This document shows positions 45,514-55,040 of a stretch of 64,000 bases of DNA, in pieces (position 1 is the stretch's first letter; each line of letters starts with the position of its first letter). The notes beneath the pieces were generated by a model. That model was not told the DNA's origin, searched no databases, and saw only the letters and a list, made by a program, of their open reading frames with translations. Origin of the DNA: Terriglobus sp. TAA 43 (GTDB lineage Bacteria; Acidobacteriota; Terriglobia; Terriglobales; Acidobacteriaceae); NCBI RefSeq assembly GCF_000800015.1, contig NZ_JUGR01000001.1:868001-932000 (forward strand), in the 5' to 3' direction. Both the position numbers and the translations under genes were made by a program.

Positions 45514-48500
45514 GCGGCCTCCTGAGTGGTGTTTCTTCCGTGAATCAACGTGAACATCAAAGGAACAAAGAAAAGAGTTGCGAATGTTGCAATGCTGAGT
45601 CCGCCGATAACAGCGCGGGCCAATGGAGCATTCTGCTCGCCGCCTTCGCCCATTCCCAAAGCCATGGGCAACATGCCGATGATCATGGCGCAAGCCGTCA
45701 TAATGATCGGGCGCAGGCGTGTGAAACCCGCCGTTACAGCAGCCCGCAGAGGCGACTCACCGTTAGCTCTTAGTTCGTTTGCAAAAGTAACCAGCAGAAT
45801 TGAGTTGGCCGTAGCGACACCGATCGACATGATGGCACCCATCAGTGATGGCACATTGAAAGTGGTTTGGGTGAGGAACAGCGCCCAGACGATACCGCAG
45901 AACGCACCAGGTAGAGCGCAGATGATGATGAACGGATCGAGCCAGCTCTGGTAGTTCACAACCATCAACAGATAGACCAGCAGCGCAGCAAACGTGAGGC
46001 CGACACCCAGGCGCGTGAATGCCTCATTCATGCTTTCCACTTGACCCCGGATGACAATTTTCGTTCCCGCCGGCAGGTTGGCACTCTCCTGTTTCACGAT
46101 GCGATTCACCTTGGCAGCTACAGAGCCAAGATCACTGTCCTGTGTGTTCGCATAGATGTCATACACCGGTGCGCCATTGTGGTGATTGATGACAACGGGC
46201 ATGATGGCCGGACGAAGTGTTGCCATGTTGCCCAACACCTCTGTCCGATTCGCTATCGTGTGCATCGGGATCGGCGTATTTTGCAGCGCGTTGATGGAGT
46301 CAATGCTGTATTGCGGTGTCTGGGCTGCAACCGTGTAAGTAATACCCATCTTCGGATCGAGCCAGAAATTCGGCTGCACCGCAGCGCTGGAACTTAGCGA
46401 AACATACAGACTGTTTGCTACATCCTGCTGCGTAAGCCCAAACTGCGCCGCCCGAACACGATCAATGTCGAGATGAAGATCCGGCGCATCCACTACCTGG
46501 TGCATGTGCACGTCAACAGCGCCAGGTACAGTGGCCAATTGCTCGCGTAGACGTTTTGCAATGGCATAGTTTGCTGGATCGTATCCCTGTATCTGGATGT
46601 CGATTGGCGCCGGAAGCCCGAAGTTCAGGATCTGCGTCACCATGTCCGCAGGCTGAAAGAAGAACGTCGCATCAGGAAACTTCTTTGGGAGCTCAGCACG
46701 AAGTTGCTTAATGTAACGCTGCGTGGAGTGGTGCTTTTCGTTCAACGCGATGAGAACTTCGCCATCAGCACTGCTGATCGTGGATCCATCACCAAAGGCA
46801 TAGTTAAACGTTTCCGGCGTAAGCCCGATGTTATCCATCACGAGTTCTGTCTCATCGGCAGGAATCGTTTTGCGGATTTCCTCTTCCACCTGGCTGAAGA
46901 TGACTTTCGTCTTCTCAATCCGGGTTCCGGGACGCGTGCGGATATGTAACTTGATCTGTCCCGCATCGACACTGGGAAAGAAGTCGCGGCCGATAAATGG
47001 CAACAACACGAAGGCTGAAAGCATCACCGCTACCGAAGCGAATAGTGCCTTTCGACGATGGGCAAGGAATGTTCCCAACGCTGCGGTATAACGATGCTGA
47101 AAGCGCTCGTATCCTTGATTGAAACGCTCGTTGATACGACGAAAGAAGGATGGCGCACCAGCATTGCCAGCTTCGATGGAGTTCCCCTCGAAGCTATGCT
47201 CCGCACCAAGAAGGAAGTTCACCAGAACCGGGACAAGCGTGCGAGAGAGCACATAAGAAGCGAGCATGGCAAAGACGACTGCAAGCGCCATGGGAGTGAA
47301 CAGGAACTTTGCAGGCCCCGTTAGGAAGACAACCGAGACAAACACGATGCAGATCGTGAGCGTCGAAACTAGTGTGGGCGTTGCGATCTCCGACGCACCG
47401 ATAAGAACAGCTTCGCGAAGCGATTGCCCGTGCATGTGACGATGAATGTTTTCAATGGTCACCGTCGCATCGTCAACCAGGATGCCGATTGCGAGTGCGA
47501 GACCACCGAGAGTCATCGTATTCATCGTTTCCCCAAGTGCACTGAGGACGATGATGGAACTCAGGATGGAAAGCGGAATCGAGATTGCGATGATAAGCGT
47601 GCTGCGCCAGCTTCCAAGAAATAACAGGATCATAAGCGCCGTAAGCGAAGCAGCAATCAATCCTTCACGCAAGACGCCAACAATCGACGCCTTTACGAAG
47701 ATGGATTGATCGAAAAGTTCGGTGATCTTCAAGCCCTTGGGCGCTGCTGCACGTGATGCAGGAAGTACATCGTCCTTAATCTGCTTGACGATATCCAGCG
47801 TAGACACCGAACCTGTTTTCATGATGGTGAGAAGTGCAGCAGGCTTTCCGTTGGCTCTTGCGACGTTCTGCTGTACAGACCAGCCATCGCGTACGTGGGC
47901 AACGTCGCGCATGTACACCATCGCGCCATTTACCTGCTTAATAGGCACATCGTTCAAAGACAATGCATCGACAGGGCTGGAATTAGTACTGACCGTGTAC
48001 TCGGTGTTCTCGACTTTGGCAGTACCAGAAGGCAGAGTGACATTCTGCGCATTGATAGCGTTCGTCACATCAATCGGCGTAAGACCTTTCGCCAGAAGCG
48101 CGTTCTGATCAAGATCCACCATGATTTGCCGTGCAACGCCGCCATAAGGCGTGGGCAGAAGTGTCCCTGGGACCTTCGTCAATTGCTGACGAACACGGAA
48201 CAAACCGTAGTCATAAATCTCTGATTCGGACAGCGTATCGCTTGAAAGAGACAACTGAATGATCGGTACCGTAGACGCACTGAACCTCAGAATCCATGGT
48301 GGATTCACGCCCTGCGGCATTCGGAATCGAATGGAGTTCACCGCAGCGCCCACTTGCGACATGGCAGCATCAATACGCACCTGGGGCTGGAACGAAATCT
48401 TGATGACGGACGCACCATTCGTAGTTTGCGAATCAATCGACTTCACATCGTTGACCACAGCCATCACGAACTCGCTAAACGTCGTGATGCGTTGTTCCAT

Positions 48501-48674
48501 CTCTTTGGCGGGTAGACCAGAGTAGGACCAAATCACCGTAACTTGCGGAATATCAATGTTGGGAAAGATGTCCGTCGGAGTCGTCGCAATCGAAGAAAAC
48601 CCAAGAACAAGGATGAGAATCGACGCTACAATAAATGTGTAAGGCTTATTGAGCGCAAGACGGACTATCCACAT
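45510..48674 (-). CDS. RND (HAE/AcrB-like) inner-membrane multidrug pump
   Basis: 1054 residues with two large periplasmic loops and 12 transmembrane helices, the AcrB plan. Helix-4 proton-relay Asp pair is present in AIGILVDDATVTIEN. In helix 10 the equivalent of AcrB Lys940 appears replaced: GVATANSILLVTFA aligns with the AcrB GLSAKNAILIV pattern, giving Ala for Lys. The N-terminus, ASILILVLGFSSIATTPTDI, and VDAGQIKLHIRTRPGTRIEK fit the larger HAE-like branch rather than metal CusA/CzcA pumps, where the metal-site Met triad is expected but not recognised. ATG 48674. First gene of a pump operon transcribed away from an ArsR gene. Confidence 0.95.
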   Translation of the reverse strand: MWIVRLALNKPYTFIVASILILVLGFSSIATTPTDIFPNIDIPQVTVIWSYSGLPAKEMEQRITTFSEFVMAVVNDVKSIDSQTTNGASVIKISFQPQVRIDAAMSQVGAAVNSIRFRMPQGVNPPWILRFSASTVPIIQLSLSSDTLSESEIYDYGLFRVRQQLTKVPGTLLPTPYGGVARQIMVDLDQNALLAKGLTPIDVTNAINAQNVTLPSGTAKVENTEYTVSTNSSPVDALSLNDVPIKQVNGAMVYMRDVAHVRDGWSVQQNVARANGKPAALLTIMKTGSVSTLDIVKQIKDDVLPASRAAAPKGLKITELFDQSIFVKASIVGVLREGLIAASLTALMILLFLGSWRSTLIIAISIPLSILSSIIVLSALGETMNTMTLGGLALAIGILVDDATVTIENIHRHMHGQSLREAVLIGASEIATPTLVSTLTICIVFVSVVFLTGPAKFLFTPMALAVVFAMLASYVLSRTLVPVLVNFLLGAEHSFEGNSIEAGNAGAPSFFRRINERFNQGYERFQHRYTAALGTFLAHRRKALFASVAVMLSAFVLLPFIGRDFFPSVDAGQIKLHIRTRPGTRIEKTKVIFSQVEEEIRKTIPADETELVMDNIGLTPETFNYAFGDGSTISSADGEVLIALNEKHHSTQRYIKQLRAELPKKFPDATFFFQPADMVTQILNFGLPAPIDIQIQGYDPANYAIAKRLREQLATVPGAVDVHMHQVVDAPDLHLDIDRVRAAQFGLTQQDVANSLYVSLSSSAAVQPNFWLDPKMGITYTVAAQTPQYSIDSINALQNTPIPMHTIANRTEVLGNMATLRPAIMPVVINHHNGAPVYDIYANTQDSDLGSVAAKVNRIVKQESANLPAGTKIVIRGQVESMNEAFTRLGVGLTFAALLVYLLMVVNYQSWLDPFIIICALPGAFCGIVWALFLTQTTFNVPSLMGAIMSIGVATANSILLVTFANELRANGESPLRAAVTAGFTRLRPIIMTACAMIIGMLPMALGMGEGGEQNAPLARAVIGGLSIATFATLFFVPLMFTLIHGRNTTQEAA

Positions 48675-48709
48675 AACGACGTCTCCACAATGCGACGTTT
48701 TGCATTTCG

Positions 48710-48735
48710 ACTACTTTGATGCACGTCAAAATAGT
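48710..48735. promoter_or_regulatory. Candidate ArsR operator between the pump operon and arsR-type gene
   Basis: ACTACTTTGA-TGCACG-TCAAAATAGT, a 10+10 imperfect palindrome with one mismatch, in the 117-base divergent gap. Confidence 0.6.
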
Positions 48736-48791
48736 TGGATTCAGGATTCACACGTTTTGAATATTTGCGCCGGTAGCCACGTCTGATAGAT

Positions 48792-49076
48792 ATGAGCGCG
48801 ATGAAAGAAAAAGAGGCGACACAGATCGCGAAGGCACTGGGAGAGCCGAGCCGCTTCTCTATCTACAGGCAGATCGCCGAAGGCGATGAGGTTTACTGCG
48901 GAGAGGTTTGTGAGAAGCACGCCCTCTCACCCGGAACGGTGTCGCATCACCTCAAAGTGCTCACGGACCTCGGCCTCATCACATCGCGCAAAGAGGGACT
49001 AAACGTTTACTACCGCTCTGTCCCGGAAAAGTTTTCTTCCTATCTTGCTTATCTGCAAGGTCTGAATCAGAAGTAA
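48792..49076 (+). CDS. ArsR-family winged-helix regulator
   Basis: 94 residues. HTH with LSPGTVSHHLKVLTDLGLIT (about 50-69) and wing SRKEGLNVYYRS are typical of the ArsR/SmtB family. Two Cys are placed at the start of the alpha-3 region, in VYCGEVCEKH (about 34-43), comparable to the ELCVC metal/thiol-sensing site of ArsR. No other Cys is present. ATG 48792 starts immediately in the family's first helix. Divergent from the RND pump, with a good palindrome between, it probably represses the pump operon and itself. The inducer is unknown. Confidence 0.9.
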   Translation: MSAMKEKEATQIAKALGEPSRFSIYRQIAEGDEVYCGEVCEKHALSPGTVSHHLKVLTDLGLITSRKEGLNVYYRSVPEKFSSYLAYLQGLNQK

Positions 49077-49163
49077 GCCTCCCGCACCCAATGTTTTCCA
49101 TATCGAAATAGCAGTACACTGTTCGGGTTGAATGCTTCTGGGACAGAGCGTGTTCGGGTGACG

Positions 49164-50135
49164 ATGCGGCAGCGCATGGAATACGCCGCGTTGCGTCTGA
49201 TCGTTGGGATGCTACGAGTCCTGCCGCGGAATACAGCGCGCGCTCTGGGTGCGTGGCTCGGCACGCTTGCAGGCAAACTCGCAGGAAAACTCTCCTCCGC
49301 CGGCGAGCAGAATCTTCAGATTGCTTTTCCCAAAATGAGCGCCACGGAGCGCCGCGCCATTCTGCAAAAAACGTATCGCAATCTCGGATGGCTGCTCGCT
49401 GAGTTTTGCCAGATGTCGAAGTACTCGCCGGAGTTCGTGCAGCGAGAAGTCATGCGCTACGAAGGCCTGGATCACTATCAGTTGGCCAAGGCAAAGGGCA
49501 AAGGCGTCCTTGTACTCACCGGACATCTGGGCGCGTGGGAGCTATCAAGCTTTGTCCATTCTCTGTTGGGCGAACCGATGGGTATGGTCATACGGCGACT
49601 GGACAATCCGCTGGTGGACAACTTTGTAAACAGCATTCGCTGTCTGCATGGCAACCGCGTGTTGCACAAGGATGACTTCGCGCGCGGCATCATCAAGGCT
49701 ATGCATCGCGGCGAAGCGGTCGGCATTCTGATGGACACGAACATGACGCCGCCACAAGGTGTATTCGTTCCCTTCTTCGATATACCCGCATGCACTGGAA
49801 GCGGTCTGGCACGCATCGCACGCAAAACGGGCGCGACTGTGATTCCCGGATTTCTTCTGTGGTCCGAAGAAGAGTCGCGCTATGTGCTGACCTTCGGCGA
49901 AGAATTGCAACTGCAGAAGACGGACGATGCCGAAGCCGACGCGCTGGCGAATACCGCTCTCTTCGCACGAGTCACCGAAGATTACATCCGTCGCTATCCG
50001 GATCAGTGGTTATGGCTGCATCGCCGTTGGAAGACACGTCCTGAAGGCGAACCTCCGATTTACAAACGGCGTACTTCTTCAACTGAACCTGCATTGCCGG
50101 TATCGCGCACAGCAAAACAAGGTGAGTTAGTTTAA
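49164..50135 (+). CDS. Lipid A biosynthesis acyltransferase (LpxL/HtrB family)
   Basis: 323 residues. HX4E catalytic motif in [12 protein letters not shown] (about residue 127), a membrane-binding N-terminal helix ([18 protein letters not shown]) and [20 protein letters not shown], characteristic of Kdo2-lipid A late acyltransferases. It adds a secondary acyl chain to lipid A. ATG 49164 ([10 protein letters not shown]) is preferred to a TTG at 49128 because of similarity to known starts. Its final base overlaps lpxD's first base. Confidence 0.88.
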   Translation: MRQRMEYAALRLIVGMLRVLPRNTARALGAWLGTLAGKLAGKLSSAGEQNLQIAFPKMSATERRAILQKTYRNLGWLLAEFCQMSKYSPEFVQREVMRYEGLDHYQLAKAKGKGVLVLTGHLGAWELSSFVHSLLGEPMGMVIRRLDNPLVDNFVNSIRCLHGNRVLHKDDFARGIIKAMHRGEAVGILMDTNMTPPQGVFVPFFDIPACTGSGLARIARKTGATVIPGFLLWSEEESRYVLTFGEELQLQKTDDAEADALANTALFARVTEDYIRRYPDQWLWLHRRWKTRPEGEPPIYKRRTSSTEPALPVSRTAKQGELV

Positions 50136-51058
50136 TGGCGACCATTGCAGAGATTGCAGAATGGACCGATGGAAGGGCTGCCTCTTCGCCTTTTGAGGGC
50201 GAGATTACGCGTGTCAGCTCTCTCGATGATGCTGACATTCATGCGGCCGTCTTTGCTTCGTCTCCAGACGTTTTACAGAGTGCTTTGCAGTCTCGCGCTG
50301 GAGTCATTCTTGCCGCCGCAAAGATCGCCGCAGAATCAAACGACAATCGGCTTGTGCTGGTGACGGACCCTCGACTGGCGTTCTCCATTATTGGAGATCG
50401 GCTGCACCCCTTGGCTGCAACGAGCGTTCATCCCACCGCAGTGATAGACGTGACCGCACATATTGGTAATCACACCAGCATCGGTCCCGGCGTAGTTATT
50501 GGCGCTAACGTTCGCATCGGCAACGGGTGTCTCATCGGTGCTCGTGTTGTCATTGAACCCGGCGTCGTCATCGGGGATCGTGTACGCATCCAGGCAGGAG
50601 CGATACTTGGCGCGCTCGGCTTTGGTTATGCCCGTAGACCTGACGGTAGCTACCTGATGTTCCCGCAACAGGGTGCGCTTGTAATTGAAGACGACGTGGA
50701 GATCGGTGCGAACACCACCATCGACCGCGGCGCACTGGAAGAGACACGCATCGGCGCAGGTACGAAGATCGATAACCTGGTGCACATCGGCCACAACTGC
50801 CGCATTGGACGCAACGTAATCATCGCAGCACAAACCGGAATCAGCGGCTCATCGGTGGTGGAAGACGGAGCGATCCTCGGCGGACAGGTCGGCATGGGCG
50901 AGCATGCAACGGTTGGTCCGGGCGTGATTCTTGGTGGAGGCGCAGGCGTACTTAGCGGCAAGAAGCTCTTTGGTGCTGGCCAGGTTTTCTGGGGACGCCC
51001 CGCACGTCCGTTGAAGCAGTACCTACGCGACTTGGCACGACTCAGCCGAGGCCGTTAA
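50135..51058 (+). CDS. lpxD: UDP-3-O-acylglucosamine N-acyltransferase
   Basis: 307-residue left-handed beta-helix enzyme; the third step of lipid A synthesis. N-terminal uridine-binding domain (1-100) and hexapeptide repeats (about 100-250) with [20 protein letters not shown] analogues, then catalytic His in [12 protein letters not shown], and C-terminal helices ([18 protein letters not shown]). It is coupled by a one-base overlap to the acyltransferase gene. A long hairpin terminator follows. lpxA, lpxC and fabZ, the common neighbours, are not in the window. Confidence 0.95.
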   Translation: MATIAEIAEWTDGRAASSPFEGEITRVSSLDDADIHAAVFASSPDVLQSALQSRAGVILAAAKIAAESNDNRLVLVTDPRLAFSIIGDRLHPLAATSVHPTAVIDVTAHIGNHTSIGPGVVIGANVRIGNGCLIGARVVIEPGVVIGDRVRIQAGAILGALGFGYARRPDGSYLMFPQQGALVIEDDVEIGANTTIDRGALEETRIGAGTKIDNLVHIGHNCRIGRNVIIAAQTGISGSSVVEDGAILGGQVGMGEHATVGPGVILGGGAGVLSGKKLFGAGQVFWGRPARPLKQYLRDLARLSRGR

Positions 51059-51073
51059 AAGAGACTAATCGAC

Positions 51074-51114
51074 ACACAACAATGGCCCGCTCATAAAGCG
51101 GGCCATTGTTGTGT
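51074..51114. terminator. 18-bp perfect bidirectional hairpin terminator
   Basis: ACACAACAATGGCCCGCT pairs perfectly with AGCGGGCCATTGTTGTGT around a five-base loop, between the convergent stops of lpxD and the lipoprotein gene. T-rich flanks help in both directions. Confidence 0.88.
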
Positions 51115-51129
51115 TCTTGTGATGCGGAG

Positions 51130-52641
51130 TTAGTTGGCTACGTTCGTGGATGCATCCATATAAGCCACGTCGGTCGCTGTTCCCTGCACCGTGATGTTCG
51201 TGTTATCGATTTCCGAACCGTCAGCGGTGTTGAAGGCATGAACCTGGCCACCGTACGCCGTGTACACCTTGTTCAGACCTTCCACCCAGCACAGACCAGT
51301 CAGGCTTCCGTAGTAGTACCTGTCCAGATTCTCATTCGGATAGGGCACGGTCGTCGAACCACCCGGTGTGACATTGGGGACAATGCCTGCAGTCCTGTTC
51401 GTGATGTCGTAGCGAGTCAGGCAGTTGTAGTTCTGGCTGTGCGCCGCACGCTCGCCGCTTGCGCAGTTGGAAGAACCAATCCAGAGCGTGTTGTTATCTG
51501 CAAAGAGCATCTTCGTATGCGTTCCATCGGAGATGGAATAAGTCGCCGAGATGGTCTTGGTGGACAGCGGGATCACCGAAAGGTTGCCGCCAAAGAGACC
51601 GTCCGTCTGCAACGACTGACCCGATACGTACAGCGTGTTGCCGTCGGAGATAGCTGCCGTAGCGCCGCCTGGGACAGGAACAAAGGTGGTTGACGGCGAA
51701 ACAGCTGCTCCATTCGGCGGATAGTAGTCGATACGTAGCGTGTTCAGGTCAACAAAGGAAACACCAGCTACACCATCGCCCGTTGCTGTCGTTCCGCCGC
51801 ACTCCCGACCACAGTTCAGGAAGTACACCTGCGACCCATCCGGCGAAAAGTACGCATCGTAGGGTCTGTGGAAAGTAGGCTGCGGAGTGCCATTGCTGGT
51901 GCCATCCGGCGCATTAACCGGGACGATGCAGTACACGGGATTATTTACCGGCATGCAGGTCAGCGAATTTGCAGGAGGCGTCTGGTTTCCAGCCTGGTTG
52001 GCGTTGAGCTGCAGAACACGGTAAACGTTGTTCGAATTGCGCAGCATCAGCAGGATCACGCTGTGGGACGGGTTCGCCACCACCTTGTATACGCTGGGAA
52101 CCGGGAATGCGTATGTCGTCATGACCGAGCTCGTTGTGGCCGACGCCGTCGACGGTGCATTCATCACGAACAAGCCACTGCTCTCAACGGCAGTCAGAAC
52201 CGAGTACACGTCCTGCGACACGAAGTACGAAGACAACGCACCGGTGGTGGATGCCGTAGTACCGGATGCCGCCTCCGTTGAGTAGTTGATCGTATTGATG
52301 GCACCATCCGTGCTGTACACGTAGCCGCGCATCTGCTCTGGATAGTTGATGATGCTCTTCGCATTGCTGCTGTAAGCGCCGATCATCGTGGTGCTGTTGG
52401 CCACGTAGACGTTGGAACGGATATCGCGCTTAGCGTCCAGAACTTCCAGACCGCCACCAAGTAACGATGCTTGCGAGATGGCGACCATCACGCGCTGGGT
52501 CAGCTTCGACGGCGGTACGGGACGACCGGCGAACTGATTCTCCGTGGTCTTATAGGGGCGATACCCACAACCCGTCAGGAGAACAACAACGGTGGCACAC
52601 AGCAGGGCGGTTGCCGACCGCGCAACGGAAACACTCTTCAA
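51130..52641 (-). CDS. Large secreted lipoprotein with propeller-like repeats
   Basis: 503 residues. Lipobox LLTGC at residues 21-25 (signal ALLCATVVVLLTGCGYRPYK). The rest is Ser/Thr/Asn-rich with motifs such as YDAYFSPDGSQVYFLNCGRE, VSFVDLNTLRIDYYPPNGAA and TKMLFADNNTLWIGSSNCAS. Such aromatic-Asp-Gly repeats are reminiscent of YncE/NHL-type beta-propellers, which is an impression rather than an assignment. Low-complexity runs (TTASTTGAL) are present. It probably sits on the outer membrane facing out or in the periplasm. I do not recognise the family. RBS not obvious; the ATG at 52641 gives a full signal peptide. Confidence 0.65.
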   Translation of the reverse strand: MKSVSVARSATALLCATVVVLLTGCGYRPYKTTENQFAGRPVPPSKLTQRVMVAISQASLLGGGLEVLDAKRDIRSNVYVANSTTMIGAYSSNAKSIINYPEQMRGYVYSTDGAINTINYSTEAASGTTASTTGALSSYFVSQDVYSVLTAVESSGLFVMNAPSTASATTSSVMTTYAFPVPSVYKVVANPSHSVILLMLRNSNNVYRVLQLNANQAGNQTPPANSLTCMPVNNPVYCIVPVNAPDGTSNGTPQPTFHRPYDAYFSPDGSQVYFLNCGRECGGTTATGDGVAGVSFVDLNTLRIDYYPPNGAAVSPSTTFVPVPGGATAAISDGNTLYVSGQSLQTDGLFGGNLSVIPLSTKTISATYSISDGTHTKMLFADNNTLWIGSSNCASGERAAHSQNYNCLTRYDITNRTAGIVPNVTPGGSTTVPYPNENLDRYYYGSLTGLCWVEGLNKVYTAYGGQVHAFNTADGSEIDNTNITVQGTATDVAYMDASTNVAN

Positions 52642-52787
52642 CGGAAAACCTCAATGTTGCTGCGGGAATCTCCCTGTCCGCAACCTGCCAAAGTATACCA
52701 AAGCAAACAGGCTGATTTGCAGAGCGGGTACCATGTTGGACGATCAGAACGGCGAAGCGTTGGACAAAGTAGGATAGGAAGATACCT

Positions 52788-54665
52788 ATGTCTGACGTTT
52801 CTCTGCCCAGCATCGACCGCATTTTCGGCTCTCGCCCCATCCTGTGCGATGGCGCTATGGGAACCATGCTGTATGCGCGGGGCATTTTTATCAATCGCTG
52901 TTTCGACGAACTGAACCTCAGCGAACCGACGATGATCCGCGATATTCACGAAGAATATCTCCTTGCGGGTGCGGAACTTCTGGAGACCAATACCTTTGGC
53001 GCGAATGCCATACGGCTGAAGCGCTTTGGACTGGAAGACAAGGTGGCAGAGATTAACGCTGCCGCGGTAAAGCTCGCCCGTGAAGCTGCTAACGCCGTCC
53101 GTGAGAAGCACGCCCACCATGCCTATATTGCTGGCGCGCTCGGTCCGCTCGGTCTGCCGGAACCGGCTCGGGATGCAACCGTCATGATCGAGGCTTACCG
53201 CGAACAGGCTCAGGCGCTGGCCCATGCAGGCGTGGATCTGTTCGTGGTGGAAACGATGACCTCCATGGCTGAAGCGAAAGCGGCCATAGACGCCATCCGA
53301 CAGGTAGGCGCCGATCTCCCCATCATCGCCATGATCACCGTGACGGATGCAGGCAATGTCTCGGACGGCACATCACCCGAAGAGGCGGCACGCCTGATGG
53401 GTGAGTGGGGCGCGAATGCCATCGGATGCAACTGCAGTGATGGTCCGCAACTTGTACTGGACACCATTGAGCGCATGCGCCGTGTGACTTCCCTGCCGAT
53501 CGCCGCGATGCCCAATGCGGGTGTTCCCAGTTGCGTGGACGGTCGAAGCATCTATCTTTCGTCGCCGGAGTATCTTGCCAGCTTCGCGCGCAAGGCGATG
53601 CGTCTGGGCGCCACGATCATTGGCGGTTGCTGCGGCACCACGCCACAACACATTCGCGCCATGCGTTCTAGCGTAAAGGCGATTCAGTCGCAGGCAGAAG
53701 GAGTGGCGCAGGTGGGCGATAAGCCTTCCGCAATACTGATCGAGCCCGCACCACTCGCAGAGCGATCACAGCTTGGCCGCCGCATTGCCATCGGCGAATT
53801 CGTCACCATGGTAGAGATCGTTCCGCCGAAGGGCTTCGATCCCTCGCGCGAACTCGAAGGCGCACGCATGCTGAAGAAGCTCGGCGTGCATGCCATCAAC
53901 GTGCCCGACTCCCCACGCGCCAGCACACGCATGAGCGCCAGCAGCCTGTGCCTGCAGATTGAGCAGAAGATCGGCATAGAAACGGTCATCCACTTTACCT
54001 GCCGCGACCGCAATTTGTTGGGCATTCAGAGCGACCTCCTCGGAGCTGCATCGCTCGGCATGAAGAACATCCTTTGCCTTACGGGCGACCCGCCGAAGAT
54101 GGGCAATTATCCCGATGCGACAGGCGTCTTTGACGTGGATGCCGTCGGCCTGACGCGTGTGCTGCGCGACATGAATCACGGCCTCGACATTGGCGGTCAG
54201 AGCATTGGCGCGAGTACCGGGTTTGTGCTCGCCTGCGCGGCCAATCCTGGCGTGCCGGATCTTGATATGGAAGTTCGTCGCTTCGCAGCAAAAGTAGAGG
54301 CGGGAGCAGAGTTCGCCATCACACAGCCCGTCTTCGATTTGAAGTTGCTGGAGACATTCCTGAAGCGGATCGAGGGTTTCCGCATTCCGGTCGTCGCAGG
54401 TATCTGGCCGCTCACAAGCGTGAAGAATGCGGAGTTTATGAAGAACGATCTGAAGGTGCGCATGCCGGATCAGATTCTGCATCGCATGGCTGCGCATGCC
54501 GGGACACCGGAGCAATCGCGAGCAGAAGGTATCCGCATTGCGCAGGAAATGCTGGCCGAGGCGCAGCCCATGGTGCAGGGCGTGCAGGTAAGTGCTCCCT
54601 TCGCCCGTTACGTTGCAGCAGCAGAAGTACTGGAAGCACTGCTGGTACCAGTCACGGCAGAGTAG
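52788..54665 (+). CDS. Fused homocysteine S-methyltransferase/methylenetetrahydrofolate reductase
   Basis: 625 residues, of YitJ-type architecture. The N-terminal Pfam S-methyl_trans domain (about 1-290) has the Zn-binding Cys pattern: CNCSDG (about 206-211) and the pair GGCCGTTPQHIRAM. The C-terminal methylenetetrahydrofolate reductase TIM barrel (about 330-620) includes VTMVEIVPPKGFDPSRE, CRDRNLLGIQSDLLGAAS and NILCLTGDPP. One polypeptide can thus make 5-methyl-THF and methylate homocysteine, or move both steps together. RBS GGAAG about eight bases before ATG 52788. No SAM riboswitch was recognised in the upstream 146 bases. Confidence 0.95.
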   Translation: MSDVSLPSIDRIFGSRPILCDGAMGTMLYARGIFINRCFDELNLSEPTMIRDIHEEYLLAGAELLETNTFGANAIRLKRFGLEDKVAEINAAAVKLAREAANAVREKHAHHAYIAGALGPLGLPEPARDATVMIEAYREQAQALAHAGVDLFVVETMTSMAEAKAAIDAIRQVGADLPIIAMITVTDAGNVSDGTSPEEAARLMGEWGANAIGCNCSDGPQLVLDTIERMRRVTSLPIAAMPNAGVPSCVDGRSIYLSSPEYLASFARKAMRLGATIIGGCCGTTPQHIRAMRSSVKAIQSQAEGVAQVGDKPSAILIEPAPLAERSQLGRRIAIGEFVTMVEIVPPKGFDPSRELEGARMLKKLGVHAINVPDSPRASTRMSASSLCLQIEQKIGIETVIHFTCRDRNLLGIQSDLLGAASLGMKNILCLTGDPPKMGNYPDATGVFDVDAVGLTRVLRDMNHGLDIGGQSIGASTGFVLACAANPGVPDLDMEVRRFAAKVEAGAEFAITQPVFDLKLLETFLKRIEGFRIPVVAGIWPLTSVKNAEFMKNDLKVRMPDQILHRMAAHAGTPEQSRAEGIRIAQEMLAEAQPMVQGVQVSAPFARYVAAAEVLEALLVPVTAE

Positions 54666-54679
54666 GATCAGAAACAGAC

Positions 54680-54904
54680 ATGGCAACCTTCGAAGAGCAA
54701 TTAAAGTCGCTGGAAAGCGTCGTGGAACGACTCGAAAAGGGAGACCTTCCCCTGGAAGAATCTCTCGCGCTTTTTGAACAAGGTGTCGCTCTGTCCGAAT
54801 CCTGCAAGAAGGAGTTGGATGCGGCGGAAGGCCGTGTTCAGGTCCTTCTGCAACGAGGCCGCAAGACGGAAGCAGAAGACCTTGCGCTAAGCGAAGACGA
54901 GTAA
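54680..54904 (+). CDS. xseB: Exodeoxyribonuclease VII small subunit
   Basis: 74 residues. FEEQLKSLESVVERLEKGDL and SLALFEQGVALSESCKKELD contain the conserved XseB helical repeats. The C-terminal tail is acidic (AEDLALSEDE). It binds the large nuclease subunit XseA, not seen in the window. Fourteen bases after the preceding fused methyltransferase gene, so probably cotranscribed. Confidence 0.9.
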   Translation: MATFEEQLKSLESVVERLEKGDLPLEESLALFEQGVALSESCKKELDAAEGRVQVLLQRGRKTEAEDLALSEDE

Positions 54905-55040
54905 TCTACCGCCTTGAATCTGCGCCTCTCAACAATCCATCTCGAAGAAACGAACTTCATGCGTAATCGCTATGGAGCGAAGGCGCTTGTAATGCGATAC
55001 TCGAACTTCACACTGCCACCAGAACTGGGAGAACGCCTGC

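Noticed and set aside
52642-52787. Possible SAM riboswitch ahead of the methionine-cycle gene
   Set aside because: I could not find the conserved paired stems; the region looks like a plain leader.
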